Origin: Climacium dendroides
Lineage: Eukaryota; Streptophyta; Bryopsida; Hypnales; Climaciaceae
NCBI GenBank assembly: GCA_950106755.1
Contig: OX467082.1
Span: 9,548,001-9,612,000 of the forward strand
Direction of reading: 5' to 3'
Length of the DNA stretch: 64,000 nt
Position 1 is the stretch's first letter; every line of letters starts with the position of its first letter. A program made the translations under genes and the position numbers. The notes below the pieces were generated by a model. The model was not told the origin of the DNA and ran no database searches. It worked only from the letters and a program-made list of their open reading frames with translations. Shown here in pieces: positions 12,541-25,653 of the stretch.

Positions 12541-13500
12541 ACTGCGTAAGAAACGTGTGGCTATTTTGATCCATTTGAAGATTAAAGCTTTCAAGGGTTG
12601 GGAGACGAAACCGGAGCTTTGGAGTTATAAGATGGTTTTAAAATATGTGGATTGGTGCCACATCAACAAGTTATTTCCATTTTGTCGTCACACCTTACAC
12701 ATAAAGTCAAACAAGGTCAAGCTTGCATACAACAAAGACTTTGACTTCACCAAAAGATGCCTTGAAGTATGGCATGCGTTGTACTCCATGCAAAATAGTA
12801 AAACGACAATTTCTCTTTGTTTCTCGTGAGTATGGTGTATATTAAATTGGTACTAAAGAAAAAGGTGGATTGGTCTACATTGAAGGACATCAAGAATGGG
12901 ACCATTTCAAAGACTGCTAAAATTCCAGAGTCAAATGTGTCTATCAATATAACAAAAATGCTAAAAAAGACAAAGGTAGGGAAGTCGTTCATTCTCGTTG
13001 AAGTTATGCAGTGGTCAAGCGCTTCAAGCTCAGATGAGCACACTCATGAATATGACAATTATCCTTTCTCTAGTGATTTAGAAGATTTACTATTGGAAGA
13101 TATTGGATGAGACATTAGAAAATGATGTGAAGGAATTAAGTGATGAACAACCTATGCATGAAGCAAATACAAACAACAAAGTCATGAATGATGGGGAAGC
13201 TATGGAAGGTGACCACGTTTTACAAGATATTGGAGTCCTTGGAGGAAGTGATGCATCTAGTGAATTAGAAGAAGATGAAGAGATCCTGATAGCAAAATTA
13301 AAAGTGCAAGATCGGCTTTGCATGTAAGGATTGAGCAATTGAAAAATTGGAAGGAGCATAAAGTCAATCCCACTTCCAAGGATGTGTCGAAGGAGAAGTT
13401 GAAGGTCATAAATGAAATCATTGAAGAAAATAACAAGGTCTTCCATGCATTCAACAAAAATCGAGATTATTATCTGAAGTAGCAAAAATGGGGGAAGGTC
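12540..13500 (+). pseudogene. Unidentified decayed coding remnant
   Basis: A lysine- and tryptophan-bearing open stretch (12557-12829) is followed after stops and frame changes by Asp/Glu-rich stretches (13103-13327) and a Lys/Glu-rich helix-like stretch to about 13480. The composition resembles a decayed transposon or orphan protein with an acidic coiled-coil end. No motif allowed a family assignment, and several stops show it is not an intact gene. Confidence 0.25.
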
Positions 13501-14852
13501 TATGATATGGATGATTATTTGATATGGAAATCAAAGCTCAAAACCTTTACATGTAAACATCAATAGGTAGAAAATGAAAAGTGAGCCCTCAATCTTCAAA
13601 TAAAATAAAAAAATAAAAAATACTATGATGCCACTATAGAACATGTTTTGCTATTAGATGCTTTGGCTTCATCCTCTAACTATGGTAGTATTCCCAAGGA
13701 ATTAACAACGCTTGGAAAGGTAGTCAAATTCCATGAGATGAAAATGATGGATTCTAAATTGGATGACATGAAGGCTAAAAGTCGGTTTTACAAAGAGTGA
13801 TTTAACTCAGGTTTAAGTGGAAGAGGAGTAGCATAGAGAAGAGAGATGTAGAATTAGAGGAAATTGGGCCAAAACCTGATTTGAGGACTTCATTAGCATA
13901 AGAAAAAATTTGTAGAAATAGCATGGAGAGAATTACAATGAACATGCTTGTATAAGATGGCATAGTGGCGTATATGAAAACAAGAAGCTCTATTGCGTTG
14001 TACAATGTTTGAAGCTTGTAAAGTGGCCCAATTTTGTTTTTTGGTATTTAGTTAGTTAGAATGATGAACTTAGAAGGATTTGGTGACATACAATTTTGTG
14101 TACATCCTATTCATTCAAATATAGAACATTTCTGATAGTAAAGCTCTCTATGAGTCTATGTTACACTAAATCATTGCAAGAAACACTAGCCATTTTTTGT
14201 AGTGTTTTTCATAATTGAATTTTTTTAACACTATAACTTTTGAATAATGAATTCCATGCCAAAATAGAAAACAATATTCTAGATTTCAAAATTGTAATTG
14301 TATACGGTATACTTTTTGTTTTAAAAATTAAAATGAAATCATTTTATATTTAATCCCTAAAGCCCTAAATTGCATTTATTGGCAACATAGCAACTTTGGG
14401 CAACTCATTATGAATGGAGTTTTTATTTTATTTCTTAGGAATTTTCACACAACATTTTTCCAAAGAGTATCTTGAAGACCCAACAATTTTCATAACTTTT
14501 GACTACATGGTTAAAAAGTTATGGCATAATATGTAGTTTTCATTGCTCGGTGGGCCCTCTCCCATGAGCCTTGGGGCAACTTTGGCAATTTTCATTCAAT
14601 TGTGAGCTAGCAAGCCCCTTTTCTAAATTGTATTGGCCTTATTACCAACTCCATATCAAGTCTTGGCCCCATAATGTGACTTGTAGTTGTATCAATGTTG
14701 TGTTCCCAAAAAAAAGGCATGTATGTCATCAAATTGAATAAGGCATACAAGTGATTATGGAATGGTATTGAACAAATCTCGCAATGTCATCTAATCAAAC
14801 ATTGTGTAATGAGACATTGAGGATGGTAGATATGCACATAAGATCCAAGGGC
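13501..14852. other. Intergenic DNA with one transposon-terminus motif
   Basis: No gene was recognised. At 14174-14208 lies the reverse complement of a CACTACAAAAAATGGCTAG terminus that also occurs at 63163-63198; a shorter CACTACAAAAAATT is at 55103. Termini beginning CACTACAAAAA are known from plant TIR transposons and MITEs. Confidence 0.4.
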
Positions 14853-16240
14853 CTAGCCTCCTTCAGGGCCAAATTGTTCGAGATATATGGGGCATTTGAT
14901 ATGGTTCAAGACAAAAGCTGTAGGTTTGGGCCATAGTAGCTTCTGATTCTCCACATCTATGTGATTCAACATTTTTTTGTAGTCCCACCTATTTGAGGTC
15001 CAATCTATTACATCCTCTTTGGATAATTCGAGCATGGGTATGTTACTAGAAAACATGTCCTCCAACAATGCCCAGGACATGAGTCCATTCTCCCATTTTG
15101 GAACATTAGAAACAAAAAATTTGGAAACCTTGTCCAACTCTTTTGCAACTTGTTGAGATCTATCCATGGAGAAAATGCAAGCCACCTTCTAGTGATAGTA
15201 TGTGGCTACCAATTGTGACAATTGTGTTCTAAGCTTTTTATTTTCTTCTTAAAGTTCTACATCCTCCTTGGATAGTACAATAGAGTTCACCATAGGAAAC
15301 AAAAGTGAATCTTGTGTCCCATGGACATCAATTAGGGCATTGGTAGTACCTCTTGTCAAAGTCGAAGGAAGCACACTTGGAATAATGGAACAACGTTTAT
15401 ACTTGGCAAGAAGAGAATGGATCGACACATCACAAGTAAGGTCCCCTACAACCTTGTCCACCTTATGGAGGTCAAAGCCGTTGTCCATATCTGACAAACT
15501 CAAATTGTCATGGTCTTTTTCCTTGAGGCATTCAAGTTCCATAGATTGTTAAGAGATGAGAATTTGTTTTTTTTATACTCCAATCACAATTTACTCATTT
15601 CATTTTGAAGTAAGGAAATGATGGCATCTTTGGTCTTCAAGAGGTTGAGAGCCTTTGCCATGGTCATAGTGTCTTCACTTGAACTAGAATAGGCATGTCT
15701 TCTTCTGGCCTAAAATCAAAGACATTCCTTGCTTGTTGTGGAAGCAATGACGGGCTTGAAACTACCGTTGGAATTGATGCCAACTCTACTCGATTGATTG
15801 AATGTTGCACTCGAGGTTGTCGCCTTGCTCTCTATCTAGTGGATGTTGTAGCTGACTTTGCATTGTCATTGTAGACTACAATGGGAGCAATTGAATTCTC
15901 CACGATTCATATTGCTCTTGGAACTTGCATACCATCTGAATTGTTATCTTCTTCAGATTTCTTAATATCAATCTCAATTGGATTTTCAGATTTTGGGCTC
16001 TATATGCACTTCAAATAGGTCCAAGTCCACCTTCCGGAAAAGGTAGAACACCTCTTGGAATGGAACCATCTTCTAGACATGTTATGCATGTACTTTTCTT
16101 CACCGTGTTGTAATCGACCCGTTTGTTTAGAGTGACCTCATTGTATGCTCTTCTAGCAAGGAAGAAAAAGACCTTGTTCCTTTCCACAAAGGCGGTTTTG
16201 TAAAGGACTTACCATAATTCAAGGCACCTTTGAAGGAAGT
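14853..16240 (-). pseudogene. Unidentified decayed protein-coding sequence
   Basis: On the minus strand a discontinuous reading can be followed from about 16200 down to 14853. It has an N-terminal part with many stops, a Ser-rich patch (RRRHAYSSSSEDTMTMAKAL near 15700), a leucine-zipper-like stretch (KDAIISLLQNEMSKL), then two longer open stretches (15542-15249 and 15185-14853) joined in frame through a stop and a coiled-coil-like ENKKLRTQLSQLV segment. No conserved domain was recognised. Retrotransposon gag or an orphan nuclear gene are both possible. Confidence 0.3.
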
Positions 16241-16254
16241 CCAAACTTTTGCAG

Positions 16255-16703
16255 TAGGTGTTAATACTTAAATAGTGTTCATACACAATAGGGGTTGTTA
16301 CATCTTCTTCTCCCCATTTTTGATCTTCAAAAAATGGGGACGTGGTATTCTTTCGTTAGCTTGTAGAGGCTTATAGAGGGTCCATTTTCTAAAGAGTGAG
16401 AATGGAGAATTTTCTCCACTTGAGGTGAAGAATGGGCATGATGAAACATTTTGCGTGAGAAGTTTTTATCTTGCTCTCCTAAATTTTCACCTCTTTGTTG
16501 GTCGTTACTGCTACTGATTTCAACCTTGTTGTCATTGAAATTTGAAAAGCCCATGGATTAGTGTTTTAGGTCTCCAATTTGTGCATCCTTGTAGATGCTT
16601 CTAGTGCTTGTACTAAAAAGAAAGGCAAGCAATTTCACAGACAATTTGGTATTATTCTAGGAGAAGTTTTATGTTGAAGACGTTACAAAGTTTGGTTGAA
16701 GAA
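16255..16703. repeat. Dispersed repeat, older copy
   Basis: About 445 bp clearly related in the same orientation to 32735-33165, both starting at CTTAAATAGTGTTCATACAC. Compared with the other copy it has lost most CpG sites through C-to-T and G-to-A changes (for example CGTCGTCGTTGAAAAGCCCG there against a TTGTCATTG-containing version here). The open frame on the minus strand (16327-16554) is inherited from this repeat. Confidence 0.8.
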
Positions 16704-18129
16704 CTTTGAAAACATTTAGGGTTGTTCTACTCTATGATATTAATATGAGGGTTTAGGGGTTAGCAAATCTATGCAACCAAAAGAAAAAATACAAACATCA
16801 ATGGAACAAGAGGATATAAAAAGGCTAAAAAATCTACATAGCTAGTAGGTGGGTGTGTTACAAAGGAATGACCCACAATAGTGGAAAGTCACACCAATTC
16901 ATTGCATTTGGGACAACCCTACATTGCTACCAACCTTGCCCTAGTTGTGTACGGATTAGAGATAATTCCACCTTCAATAGCTTGCTTAGGGAGGGGCTTT
17001 AGTATCGCCCAAGTATATCCAAAAATGGACATGGCATTGTCAAATTGCTCCAATGTAGATAAGTCATGAGATATCCAAGATATTCACCACTCCCAAATCA
17101 ACTTAAATTGTACCAACTTCAAAGTTGTATATTTGGTTCAATTGAATGCAATGTTGCACCAATCTTCATTCACCAAACTCAACTAGGCTATCAAACCTTT
17201 TGCCCTCTTGTGCCCAAAAACTCACCTAAAGGACTACTTGTTTTTCCTATCAATAGCTAACTAAAAAACAACCAACAACACATTTGCTAAGATTCTATCC
17301 AAATGGGCACAACTATTCTAAGTTTGTGGATTTAAATTATGTAGCATCTACCTCCATGTCTTGAAACAAAAGAAGAAAAAGCACCTTAATTTTGCACTAG
17401 AGAATGAGTGGAAGCAATCTCCCATTCAATTGCAATGAGCACAATTCAAAGACCATGTAATGACCAAAATGAAGATTAGAAATTAGAAGTTAGAACATGT
17501 AAACAAAAAAAACTCAAACAAAATAGAAGGTGTAAAAATGGAACCTCAAATCTCATGATTATAACCTCAACATTGCGAGAGTTTCAAATCCTAATGCTAT
17601 GACCTTGTCAAAAAGCTCCATCAACCATGTTCTCTTGAATTACAACTAAAACAAAAAAAATTACTTTCGGATTTGTACAAAACTTAATTGATAAATATCC
17701 TTGCCTCCAAAATGATCACAAAAGGCAATGGGAACAAAAAATTGTAACAACAAAGCTTTGCTAGAGGTTGCCATGAAACATATCCTAATCCAATATAGAC
17801 AAGAAATAACAAATCATGGGATGAAAAAGGAAAATGATAGTTACTATAGGGAATTGACTACTTCATGCGGAAATTTCATCTATCCTTCATTTTCAAAGTA
17901 CAAGCAAGAATATAGATCCTATCTCCAACTCCAATCTAGGATACTTATTGTTGATGGTAAATTAGATTCAAATAAAATAAAATAAATTAGATTACTTATG
18001 ATCCTATATTTATCATAATTTTCCTTTTTCAATTTTTAGTACAATATATTATTTGGAATTATTTTCTAAATTTTAAGTGACATGAATAAAAAAGACCATA
18101 TCTATAGCCACATAATGCCAAATAAATTT
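16704..18129. other. Intergenic DNA, nothing recognised
   Basis: AT-rich sequence with small open frames lacking recognisable motifs on both strands. Confidence 0.4.
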
Positions 18130-19973
18130 TCTAAGTGACCCCTTCAAAGGTAGTTTTGGATTCTACTTCCTTCAAGAATAACTTTGCATCTTTTAGGTGT
18201 ACTTCATTATTGCTTAACAACATAATTTTCAATAAAAGGAGATCTCAAACCATAAAGCACTCTTGTAGATTTGGCTTTTGCAAATTCATGAATTGTTCCA
18301 AAGACTCAAATACAATCCTTCTAGTTGATGTACTAAAAAGGTATAAGTTTATCAAGTTGCACAATTTTTCAAATGACTCACACAAATTTTGCATAGTATA
18401 TTCAAATAGAATCAAATCCCCAAGATTTGTAAGACCTCCCAAACTTGGGGGTGCACTCCCCCTTTTTTTTATGTTAGTGTGTAAATAAAACTTTGGACCT
18501 CCTATATATTTTTTGAATTTTAAATAAAATTAAATGAAAAAAATATGAATAGATTTTTCTACTTTGAAAGTTTATGTTTTGAATTATTGATATTTTTATT
18601 TTTTAATAATAATTAGTTACAAATTTTTGAAGTAAAAAGATACACTATAGAACTGAAAAATAACTTTTATATCCCTATATTATATAAGAAAAAATTGTTT
18701 AAAAAATGAACTAAAAATTTCTAAAAATAACTCTCTATTGAAAGCTCATTTTGGGTTGAATATTGATGCAATGGTCATCTAAATGTGTTCTCTAAAAATA
18801 TTTGAGTTAAGAAACATGTCATTTTAGTGCATTTTTAACCTCTTCTAGAAATCATTCCATATTTATTTGAGTTTGAAATTTTGGAAGGAGAATCCTATAG
18901 TCATTAGTAAACAATGTTCAAATTTTGAAGTTAAAATTATAGTTTATTAAAAACCATTTGTTTGCACGTGATCAATGGAATTCCTATATAGTGCACCCCC
19001 CGAGCTCCAAAAGACTAGGGCAAAATCTAGATTGTATACAATTGAAAATTCAAATTCCAAAGACTTCTAAAGTCTTCAAAAGATTCAAATAAACTTTGGA
19101 TTCCAATTTCTACAAGATCCAAATGAATCAAATTTTGGAGGTCTCCAAACAAATCTTGTATCTCCACACAAGCTCACTACAATACCAAGGATTCAACATT
19201 TCTAAGTTGCTCAACTTTTCAAATGATTTGGATAAGCTTTGAATTCCACTCCCTTCAAAATCTAAGTTTTCAAACTTTAGAGGCCTCAAAATGAATTCGA
19301 TAGATCTACAAGCCTAAAACAAGCCTATAAATTTAATGCTCTAAATTGTTCAACATCCCAAAAGATTAGGCCAAATTTTCAATTTTACTTTTTTTGAGAT
19401 CTAAGTTTTGAAATTTTGGAGGCCTCTAAATGAATTTGGTAGCTTTTCAAGTTAGCAACAATCTCATAGAGTCAACACTTCCAAAAATATTCAAATAATT
19501 TTGGATTCCATTTCCTTCTAGATCCACATGATTCAAATTTTGTATATCTCCAAACAAACCTGATATTTGCACAAGCTCTTTACAATTCTAAAGATTCAAT
19601 ACTTTTAAGTTGTTCAACTTTCCAAAAGATTTGGATATACTTTGAGATCCACTCCCTCCAAGATCTTTATTTATCAAATCTTAGATGCCTCCAAAATCTA
19701 ATAGCTCCAAGAATATACAACAATCCCATAAATCCAACACTTCTAACTAGCTCAGCTTACCAAAAGATTTGGATAAACTTTAAATTCTACTCCCTTCAAA
19801 ATCCAAATTTTTCGAATTTTACAAGCCTTCAAATAAATCTAGTAGCTCCCCAAGCATACAATGATCCAATAGATTCAATACTTCTAAATAGCTTAACTTT
19901 CCAAAAGATTTGGGAAAATCTTAAATTCCACTACCTCAAGATTCAAGTTTTTCAAATCTTATAGGCCTCTAAA
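18130..19973 (-). pseudogene. Decayed LRR tail of the TIR-NLR gene
   Basis: Beyond the stop codon at 19974 the 141-bp LRR periodicity continues for about another kilobase toward lower coordinates, with recognisable but stop-ridden repeats (recurring plus-strand phrases TTTCCAAAAGATTTGG, CTCCAAATGAATTTGG). The segment 18150-18450 matches 63350-63640 and, on the minus strand, still reads as LRR-like (NLGDLILFEYTMQNL, FEKLCNLINLYLFS). The ancestral receptor was therefore longer at its C terminus. A 556-bp insertion (18446-19001) interrupts it. Confidence 0.75.
18446..19001. mobile_element. MITE-like insertion in the LRR tail
   Basis: The left end GGGGGTGCACT and the right end AGTGCACCCCCC are inverted repeats. 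The paralogous array at about 63625-63640 runs directly from CCAAACTTTGG to TTCTAGATTGTA without this sequence, so comparison of the two arrays defines it as an insertion. No coding capacity and no clear target-site duplication. Confidence 0.6.
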
Positions 19974-22900
19974 TTAATTTGATAGTTCTACAAGCTCACC
20001 ACAATATTGTAGATCCGACACTTTCAAATTACTCAATTTTCCAAAAGTTTCAGGTAAACTTTTGATTCCACTCCCTTTAAGATCCAAGTATTTCAAATTT
20101 TGGAGACCTCCACATGAATCTGGTAGCTTCTTCAGCTTGTAGCAGAATTGGAGATTCAACACTTCTAAGTTGCACAAGTTTCCAAAAGAGTCGGATAAAC
20201 TTTGGATTCCATTTCCTGTAAGATCCAAGTTTTTCAAATTTTGGAGGCCTCCAAATGAATCTGGTAGTGCCACAAGCTTGCCACAATTTCGTAGACTTAG
20301 AATTTCCAAGTTGGTCAACTTTCCAAAAGAATTCGGTAAAATTTTAACTTTGCTCCCTTGAAGATCTAAGTTCTTCAAGTTTGGAAGGTTTCCAAAAGAC
20401 TCGGGTAATCTTAGGATTCTAGTCCCATCCAAAATCAAACTATTCAAATTTTGGAGACCTCCGCATGAACCTGGAAGCATCCTAAGCTTGCCACAATCTC
20501 GTAGATTCAACACTTCTAAGTTGCTCAACATTCCAAAAGATATGGATAAACTATAGATTCCACTCCCTTGAAGATCCAAACTTTTCAAATTTTGTAGAGT
20601 ACCAAATGAATCCGGTAGCTTCATGAGCTTACAACAAAATTGTAGATCCAACACTTCCAAGTTGCTCAACTTTCCAAAAGATTGAGGTAGACTTTCAATT
20701 GTACTTCCTTTAAGATTTAAATTTTTCAAATTTTGGAGGTCTCCAAATAAATCTGGTAGCTCCACCAACTCACCACAATACTGTAGATCCAATACTTCCA
20801 AGTTGCTCAACTTTCCAAAAGATTCAGGTAAACTTTGAATTCCACTCATGTCAAGATGTAAGTTTCTCAAATTGTAGAGGCATCTACATGACTCTGGTAG
20901 TTTCTTGAGCATGCAACAAAAGTGGAGATTCAAAACTTCCAAATTGCTCATCTTTCCAAAACATTTGGATAAACTTTGGATTTCAGTCCCTTGAAGATCC
21001 AAGCTTTTCAAATTTTGAAGGTCACCAAATGAATGTGGTAGCTTCTTGAACTTGCCACAATCCCTTAGATTCAACACTTCCAAGTTGCTCAACATTCCAA
21101 AAGATTTGGATAAACTTTGGATTCCACTCCCTTGAAGATCCAAAATTTTCAAATTTTGTAGACTACCAAATGAATTTGGTAGCTTCTTGAGCTCACAACA
21201 AAATTGGAGATTCAACACTTCCAAGTTACTTAACCTTTCAAAAGATTTGGGTAAACTTTGAATTCCACTCCCTTGAAGATAAAAGTTCTTCAAATTTTTG
21301 AGGCCTCCAAATAAATCAGGTAGCTCCACCAACTCACTACAATATTGTAGATCCAATACTTCCAACTTGCTCAACTTTCCAAAAGATTTTGGTAAACTTT
21401 GGATTCCACTCCTCTTAAGATATAAGTTTCTCAAATTTTGGAGACCTCCAATTGAATCAGGTAGCTTCTTGAACTTGCGACAAAATTGTAAATCCAACAC
21501 TTTCAACTTGTTCAAGTTTTCAAAAGAATTGGGTAAACTTTGGATTCCACTCCCTTGAAGATCCAAGCTATTCAAATTTTGGAGGTCTCCAAATGAATTT
21601 GGTAACTCTACAAGCTCACCACAATTCTGCAAATTCAACACTTCCAAGTTGCTCAACTTTCCAAAAGATTTGGGTAAAGTTTGGATTCCACTTTGTTTAA
21701 GATACAAGCTTTTCAAATTTTGGAGACTTCCAAATGAATCTGGGAGTTTCTTGAGCTTGCGACAAAATTGGAGATCCAAGACTTTCAACTTCCTCAAATT
21801 TCCAAAAGATTCAGGCAATCTATCCATCAAACCATCTACCCAAAATAGTATCACCAATTCATTGTTCACAGGTGCCTCTGGAAAATGTCTCAAGGATGAA
21901 TCAAGGATCTTAAAGTAATCAAGCCAACGCAAATTTTCTGGAAGTGACGACATTAAAAACAAGCCACCCTTGCATTTGAAAATACGCAATTTTTTCATGA
22001 CACAAAGGTCAACTTGAATTCCATGTCTCCATGGAAGGACCAAAGTTTGAAGAGAATCTTGTAGTGGCTGCACAAACACATTCCCTCCAAAATCAATTCA
22101 ACTTAAAAGTATCAATAAACAAATGATTATTGGAACTAACTAAGCACACTCAAAAAGAATATGATGCATGCCTCAACTATTAAACTTAAGACACTATATG
22201 CACTACAAATTTTAGATCCTCAAATAATCAAATTAAGCAAACAATATTCCTCCTACTATCTATTCAAGTACTCTCATGACTTGCCCATAATAAAATCACA
22301 AAATAATAATAAATATTCAAAAAATGAACCAAATTAAAAATCAATGGTTACCAAACATACCTCATTTCTATTTAAATATGCCAAGGATTCAAAACCCCAC
22401 AAGCGTTTGCAAATACCCACATTTGTTCTTTCTAGATTAGAAATGGCACGGCCCATGTCTCTCAAATGGTCATGCATACCAAAGGTACCATCCTCATCCA
22501 CTCTAATCAAGGCCTTCTCCACAAGGCTTCGCACACCTAATGTTGCAGACCAACCTTGAGATCTCCAAATAAGTTTAGCCATCTCCACAGATGCTCCCAA
22601 TAGTGCACTAGAAATATCCAAAAACATTTCTTTATGTTCTTCTTGAAGAGAATCATAACTAATCCGAAGACATTCAAATATCTTACTCTCGTCCATGATA
22701 GTGCCAAATGTCAACTTCTTCAAAACTTCCTCCCAAATCTCCATATCCTCCTCATCCCTCAAAAGAGATCCACAAACCTTCAACACCAATGGAACTCCAC
22801 CACATGCCATACTAACATCTTCAATAAGACCTTCAAATCTTGGAGGTACTTTCAAATCACTTCCAAATGCATGGCATGCAAAGACACTTTGAGAATCTTC

Positions 22901-24039
22901 CTTGTTCAAGCTTTTAACATTATGAGTGTGAATCTCATGATTGACATGAAATGAAGTGGACTTTTCAAATATGCGACGGTTTCGAGAAGTGACAATGCAC
23001 ATGCTACCTTCCTTAAGCATTTTGCGTGACATCAAATAATCCATCTCATCACTGTCACGAACATCATCCAAAACCAAAAGAATTTGTTTTGAAGATAACC
23101 TTTCCTCAAGAATAACCTTCCCCCTTGATTTGTCCACAATACTTTGCATGGACTCATTCTCACACAAGGCCTTCAAAATATGATTTTGGACACTCGTCAC
23201 ACCACCTTGATTCACCTTCTCAACTACATCTTCCACATAACACCTTGCACCAAATCTTCTCACCAATTGGTTGTATAACTCTCGGGCTAAAGTGGACTTT
23301 CCAATTCCACCCATTCCCCACAAACCCAACATCAACACTTTCTTTTCATCAAGCGTTTGAATGAGGTTCTTAGCAACTTGCTTCACACCCACAATATGAT
23401 CACCCACATCCAAGGGAAGGCGCTTATTGGCCAATTCAAAGATCTTTCCAACAATCTCCAACACCAAATCTTTTTCCAACCTACAAACAATTAGAAACAA
23501 ATTTCATTAAAATTGATTACAATGTCAAGTTCAACCATAGTACTCTTCATAACCATTATGTGACAAGACAAAGGCACATACTTACCTCTTGTCTCCTATT
23601 TTAAGCTCCCAACCATTGAGCTTAGAAGCTCTCTTCAAATCAGCCCTCCATTCTTCAATTGAAGTCTCATCATGCTTCTCTACCAACTTCATAAATCCAC
23701 CAACCAATGATCCTTTTTCTGGAAAGCTCACTTCCCAAGGCTGAACTTTGTAGAAGATTGGGAGCACCTTCATTGAAGGAGAGTCCAACATTGCATGTAA
23801 CTCTTTCAAACACCACTCTGATTGTACAAAACTCTCGGAAAAGATGACTAGGGCTAGGGGTGTCCTCTGGATAGTATGATCAATGCATTTCCAAGCATCT
23901 TGGCCTTTATCAATGGTTATGCAATCCAAGAAGGGACGCAATCCAACTCTTTCCAAAGCTTCATATAAATAGCCCACGAAACCTGTCTTGGTGTCAGGGC
24001 CTCTGTGACTTATGAAAACATCATAGTTTCCATATTCAT
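19974..24039 (-). CDS. TIR-NB-ARC-LRR disease-resistance protein (TNL)
   Basis: Intracellular immune receptor of the TNL class, readable over three exons with consistent GT-AG junctions and phase. The exons are 24039-23586 (TIR), 23480-22361 (NB-ARC) and 22067-19974 (LRR); the introns are 105 and 293 bp. The TIR exon shows YDVFISHRGPDTKTGF and WCLKEL, whose Glu is the position known to be needed for TIR NADase activity. The NB-ARC exon shows the P-loop GMGGIGKST, kinase-2 LLVLDDV, a TSR RNBS-B segment, GGVPLVL and MHDHLRDMGR. The LRR exon has 26 leucine-rich repeats in alternating 24- and 23-residue types. About 1,220 residues are readable. The start is unresolved: the TIR frame begins after an acceptor (TGTAG) at 24041-24040, and the frame upstream has a TGA at 24085-24083. 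An ATG at 24132 (MAFSSL) could begin a tiny first exon. The stop at 19974 (AAT TAA in an otherwise conserved PDSFG position) probably truncates a longer ancestor, so this may be a functional shorter allele or an early pseudogene. Confidence 0.88.
20000..21823 (-). repeat. 141-bp LRR-coding tandem repeat
   Basis: Within the LRR exon the unit is 47 residues: a 24-residue repeat ending in NLQxCGELVE and a 23-residue repeat ending in LQGSGIQS. Thirteen pairs are present in whole or part, plus one unpaired 23-residue repeat. Unit pairs 3-6 resemble pairs 7-10 one to one, giving a higher-order period of about 564 bp. Confidence 0.85.
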
Positions 24040-24139
24040 CTACACAACAACCAATGATCAAGCTTAGTGACAAATCAACAATTCATATTTAGGATCACAT
24101 TCGAAATTCACCATTAGAGAACTAAAAGCCATGATACCA

Positions 24140-25650
24140 AAAACTCAATAGGAAAAGGAAATGTTCTAGTGATAGAATTTTATTTACCTTTAAGTGTACA
24201 CAATTTTTTGGAATGCTCAACACTATCCTCCATAGCATTCACCATGCCTCACCACTACAAAATCAAAATTGGTAACTATGAGTTTAAGAACACAAGAGAA
24301 TACTACTTCATGTTTCACCAACCCCACATAAGGAATAATCTACGTCTTCTTGCCATCTTTGAATCCCAAATTATTCAAGATTTTCAAATGTTTGACTTTT
24401 ACACTTGATCAACTCTTTAAGTTGCTTTTATTCCATATAACCATAACATTAGTCAACATATCAATGCATGATAAAAATTTAGATTCTAAGATCTATAATG
24501 TGCATTCATAATGGAAATTGAAATTGCATTATCCACTATAGTTAAATTATGTATGTCCAAAACATAGTATTGAGAAACCTAAAGAGAGCAACAATGTAGA
24601 GAAGATCTAAGAATGTGTACAAATATGGAAGTCAATAGAAAATGTTCAAAGTTATTCTTAAATTCAAAAAAGATTTGCAAAGTTGGTTTAAAGGGAAAGA
24701 CGAGATTGACCCAACAAATAATATTTAGAATAGATGTTGGCAAGCCTTATTTAGTGGTTCAATGACAAATCTAAGGTATTGTTGACATACCTCTATTCTC
24801 TAAATGAAAGAATCTATAAGCAAGAACACCACAATTGAGCCCATCCAAAAGTATCACCTTACCTCAAAACAAGAAAATTCATCAATCCATTAATCTATTC
24901 CAATAGCAACAACGCAAGAGTTGTCACCAATGGATGTTCCACGTGTCATTCCTTCATCAACCCATGCCTATATACACCCAAAAAAACAAAATTCTCAATT
25001 CACAAGCTATAAAAAATGGACTGCACAGCTAGGGTGGTAAGCAAAAACAAGACATAAAGAAACAACACCCAATTGGGACTTCTTAAAATCACAAACTACA
25101 TATTCTTGCCCAACTAAAATGTTTTGCCTCTATTCATGATAGCTTTTGGATACACTTATTTTCAACACTTTCCTAGTTTATGCCTATGGAGTTCAAAGAA
25201 TGCATGAGGAGAGAATCTAAAATACTCTTTGGACTTCCAACAAGACCCAAAAAAAAATTAGGCAATTCAATAATAGGAACAATGCTCATGTACATAGTTA
25301 CCTTTGGCATTTCAACAAATCAGTTCAATAAAATCATATGGCAATGAAAGCTATACAAACTCACACCTTCCAATCAGACCACCAATTTGCCAAGAAAATT
25401 GACTTGCACAACATGGCAAGGGATGGGGAAGTGAACCAGGCTTACCTGAAAACAGAAACAAACCATTATATTTCATCCTCCAATTTACACACCTTTCAAT
25501 CTTCGACCTGCACTAACACCTGCAGAGACGACTCTACCAAAACCAAATTAAATGCAATTATCATCTTGACTTGAGAAGCAAAACATCAAGGTTAACAGAA
25601 GAATTAAATTGTTTCAAAAACATTAGACAAGGAATCACAAAATCACAGAC
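24140..25650. other. Region upstream of the TNL gene
   Basis: AT-rich DNA that should hold the 5' end and promoter of the minus-strand TNL gene. No clear core promoter could be assigned. On the minus strand a strong acceptor-like TTTCTGTTTTCAG lies near 25447-25459, and the same bases also form a CAG/GTAAGC donor. No coding exon could be tied to either. Confidence 0.35.
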
Positions 25651-25653
25651 ATT

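Noticed and set aside
20077..21918. Open frames opposite and out of frame with the LRR exon (both strands)
   Set aside because: They repeat with the 141-bp unit and are shadows of the LRR coding frame.
23582..24073. Translation start of the TIR exon at 24073
   Set aside because: The codon there is TTG, a stop lies just upstream in frame, and a good splice acceptor at 24041-24040 better explains the 5' boundary.
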